Shown in pieces: positions 62,645 through 64,000 of a stretch of DNA of 64,000 nucleotides. A program made the position numbers and the translations under genes. Location: NCBI GenBank assembly GCA_030374805.1, contig JARGSG010000004.1, forward strand, positions 744,001-808,000. The letters are read 5' to 3'. The notes under the pieces were generated by a model that was given only the letters and a program-made list of their open reading frames with translations, was not told the DNA's origin and ran no database searches. Position 1 is the stretch's first letter; each line of letters starts with the position of its first letter. This DNA is from Gracilaria gracilis (lineage: Eukaryota; Rhodophyta; Florideophyceae; Gracilariales; Gracilariaceae).

Positions 62645-63136
62645 TTGACCCACTATAGTGTACACGAGGTTGTCAACCTTCGTTTTTAGTACTAAAATGA
62701 GCATATCCTTCATAAAGAAAAAGACAATTCAATTACCTTTAGCCTCCTACTACTTTGATCTGCGTTATTAAACTTGCTAGACATTTTTTAACTTAAGTCC
62801 AAAACAACCCCTTTAGCAAATGTCACCTTATTCTGTTTGCTGTTCAAGTGGGCGTGGGTACACGTTCTGAAGTTAAATTAACAACTAGAAGTAGTCGAGC
62901 TCCAAATGGAGTTTTAGAGTTTTAATAAACTCAAGCGAGGTTTGAACTCGGTTTTATTTAGCTCTGAAACGGTTTGAAACCGCTGAGCTACAGTTACGAG
63001 TGATCTAAAAGTTTTTATTGCTACTTAAACTACAGCTCAGTTGGGTTTAGAGGCGCTTTACAAATTTCAAATTTGAAAATGCCTTCTGTCATCCTCAAAA
63101 AGCACTTTTTTTGATTTTTTTCGACGACCGACAGGG

Positions 63137-63156
63137 TTGACCTCATATGAGGTCAA
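63137..63156. repeat. Palindrome TTGACCTCATATGAGGTCAA, right end of piggyBac 1
   Basis: Same as 60372-60390; 27 bp inside the element end. Confidence 0.8.
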
Positions 63157-63256
63157 AACTTCGGTCGAATAGCCACTAGAGATGACACCGGGCACGCCTT
63201 TGATTGAACATCTTTCTCTCTCTTCTCAGCCCTCTAGTGTCCATCGGACCAACGCG

Positions 63257-63275
63257 TTGACCTCACATGAGGTCA
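63257..63275. repeat. Palindrome TTGACCTCACATGAGGTCA, end of piggyBac 2
   Basis: The third copy, with one change (CACATG). It lies 27 bp inside the element terminus at 63230, the same spacing as in element 1. Confidence 0.8.
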
Positions 63276-63764
63276 GCCCGTTGAGAGAGTAAAACTAAGC
63301 CAAAATTTACATTTCGGGCCTATAATGCGGACTTTTCAAATTTTGAAATTTGAAAAGTCTTTGAACAGTGGTTTAAGTAGTAGTCTGTAGGGCAAGACGG
63401 GCAGTAATCACAGCTCAGTCGATAAGATATTCTATGTAAGCAGGTTAAACGTTCTAACCTCGCTGAGTTTATTAAAACTCGAACACTCTTTACAGAGCTC
63501 GACTAATTCTAGTAATATGTTTATACTAAGAACGTTTTATAAACCCACTTGAACAACAGACAGAACAAGGTGACATCTGTTAAAGGGACAGTTTCGTCAA
63601 AGTGCAAACATTATCTGGCATACTCTGTAACGCGAATTGAATTACTAGGGCGCTTAAGGCTTATCAACTCTTGTTGATAATGTGGTTCGTTATCTGTTTT
63701 TATTCAATATCAGAGCCTGTTTACTTCTACGTTGACGTTGTTGTTGTCAAAAGATGTGCTTCAT

Positions 63765-64000
63765 TTACTTCTTAACACCGTGACGTAACTCAATTTGGTT
63801 CTTAAAGCAGTCCCTTCCGGTACCAGTGTGACATAAATACAATTCACATTTCAAAGATGTGTAGCATTCAGAACATAAAAACGTAGACTTCATATTCACT
63901 TTGTACACTTTGCATCGTCCTTGATATGAAGACTTCGTGATCATTCCGTCCTTAATTTTTCTCTTCGAATTATTCTGCATAAGATGCACACCAGTTCCTG
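63765..64000 (-). pseudogene. piggyBac transposase C-terminal domain, element 2
   Basis: MHLMQNNSKRKIKDGMITKS, YQGRCKVYKVNMKSTFLC, SECYTSLKCELYLCHTGTGRD. Matches the end of element 1 residue for residue in its pattern (HLMQTGKKRNGNDGIISKALYQGCC...FICSNCHLRK...CHTGTGTD). Two of the Cys of the zinc-binding set are changed (CKVYK where element 1 has CNSCG). Cannot be judged for completeness. Confidence 0.8.

Larger units (their letters stand above)
60353..63183 (+). mobile_element. piggyBac-like DNA transposon 1
   Basis: The left end CTAGTGTC at 60353 and right end (reverse complement CTAGTGGC) at 63172-63179 match the better preserved terminus of element 2 (CCCTCTAGTGTCC at 63230). About 10-20 bp inside each end lies a palindrome TTGACCTCATATGAGGTCA (60372-60390, 63137-63156). 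It encodes a piggyBac-family transposase. The expected TTAA target duplication is not evident. Confidence 0.75.
62400..64000. repeat. Long inverted repeat made by two tail-to-tail piggyBac elements
   Basis: Arms pair around a centre near 63205: for example GAGTTTTAATAAACTC at about 62918 pairs with GAGTTTATTAAAACTC at 63463, and the block at 62815-62870 (ATGTCACCTTxTTCTGT) pairs with 63545-63595. The C-terminal coding regions at 62400-62644 and 63765-63989 are the outermost pair. About 45 bp (63184-63229) separates the two element ends. Confidence 0.85.
63230..64000 (-). mobile_element. piggyBac-like DNA transposon 2 (3' end only, cut by window edge)
   Basis: Starts CCCTCTAGTGTCC, a CCC terminus as expected for piggyBac, then the palindrome, untranslated 3' sequence, and the transposase C-terminus on the minus strand. 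The remainder lies beyond the window. Confidence 0.8.

Overview
The window reads as repeat-rich nuclear DNA of an unidentified eukaryote and appears to be almost entirely mobile elements nested inside one another. Chromodomain Ty3/gypsy elements, a fungal/oomycete-style Ty1-like integrase, piggyBac transposases and long coding runs with no convincing introns all point to a eukaryote, perhaps a protist, alga or early-diverging fungus. I cannot name the species and see no clear host gene, tRNA or rRNA.

The central discovery is a family of giant DNA transposons (about 19.3 kb) present in two diverged copies. The inner copy is complete from end to end (6097-25440), with 26-bp terminal inverted repeats. 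It sits inside the transposase gene of an outer relative, whose visible parts are 4673-6096 and 25441-41051. The outer copy was separately hit by gypsy element A, whose right LTR (3882-4672) abuts the outer transposase at 4673. The outer copy itself landed in an older Ty1-like retroelement (41052-42840). This gives a readable order of insertions.

Both giant copies have the same gene order: (1) a DDE-type transposase of the Plavaka/CACTA or KDZ kind (+); (2) a large basic and coiled-coil protein (-); (3) a beta-class DNA amino-methyltransferase fused to a SET domain (-); (4) a roughly 1.8-2.5 kb intergenic block packed with long hairpins and tandem repeats; (5) a protein with a ParB/sulfiredoxin-like motif (+), followed in the -1 frame by (6) a 2-oxoglutarate/Fe(II) dioxygenase-like protein (+); (7) a ketopantoate-reductase/6PGDH-like Rossmann protein (-); (8) an acidic coiled-coil protein (+). 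A possible chromatin/DNA-modification writer and a possible eraser are therefore divergently arranged around the hairpin block. Base composition also switches there: the + strand is C-rich to the left and G-rich to the right whatever the gene orientation, which resembles a replication origin. Each copy carries stops and frameshifts, but mostly in different places, so the ancestral genes can be inferred by comparing the two.

Right of 43 kb lie an unassigned coding-like remnant (43.55-43.80 kb); a decayed gypsy B on the minus strand (44.2-52.8 kb, same lineage as A) that holds a 752-bp MITE-like insertion; a 2.1-kb stretch with nothing recognisable; gypsy C on the plus strand (54954-60347) with paired 242-bp LTRs and a chromodomain; and two piggyBac-like elements facing each other tail to tail (60353-63183, and 63230 to the window end), which form a long inverted repeat.
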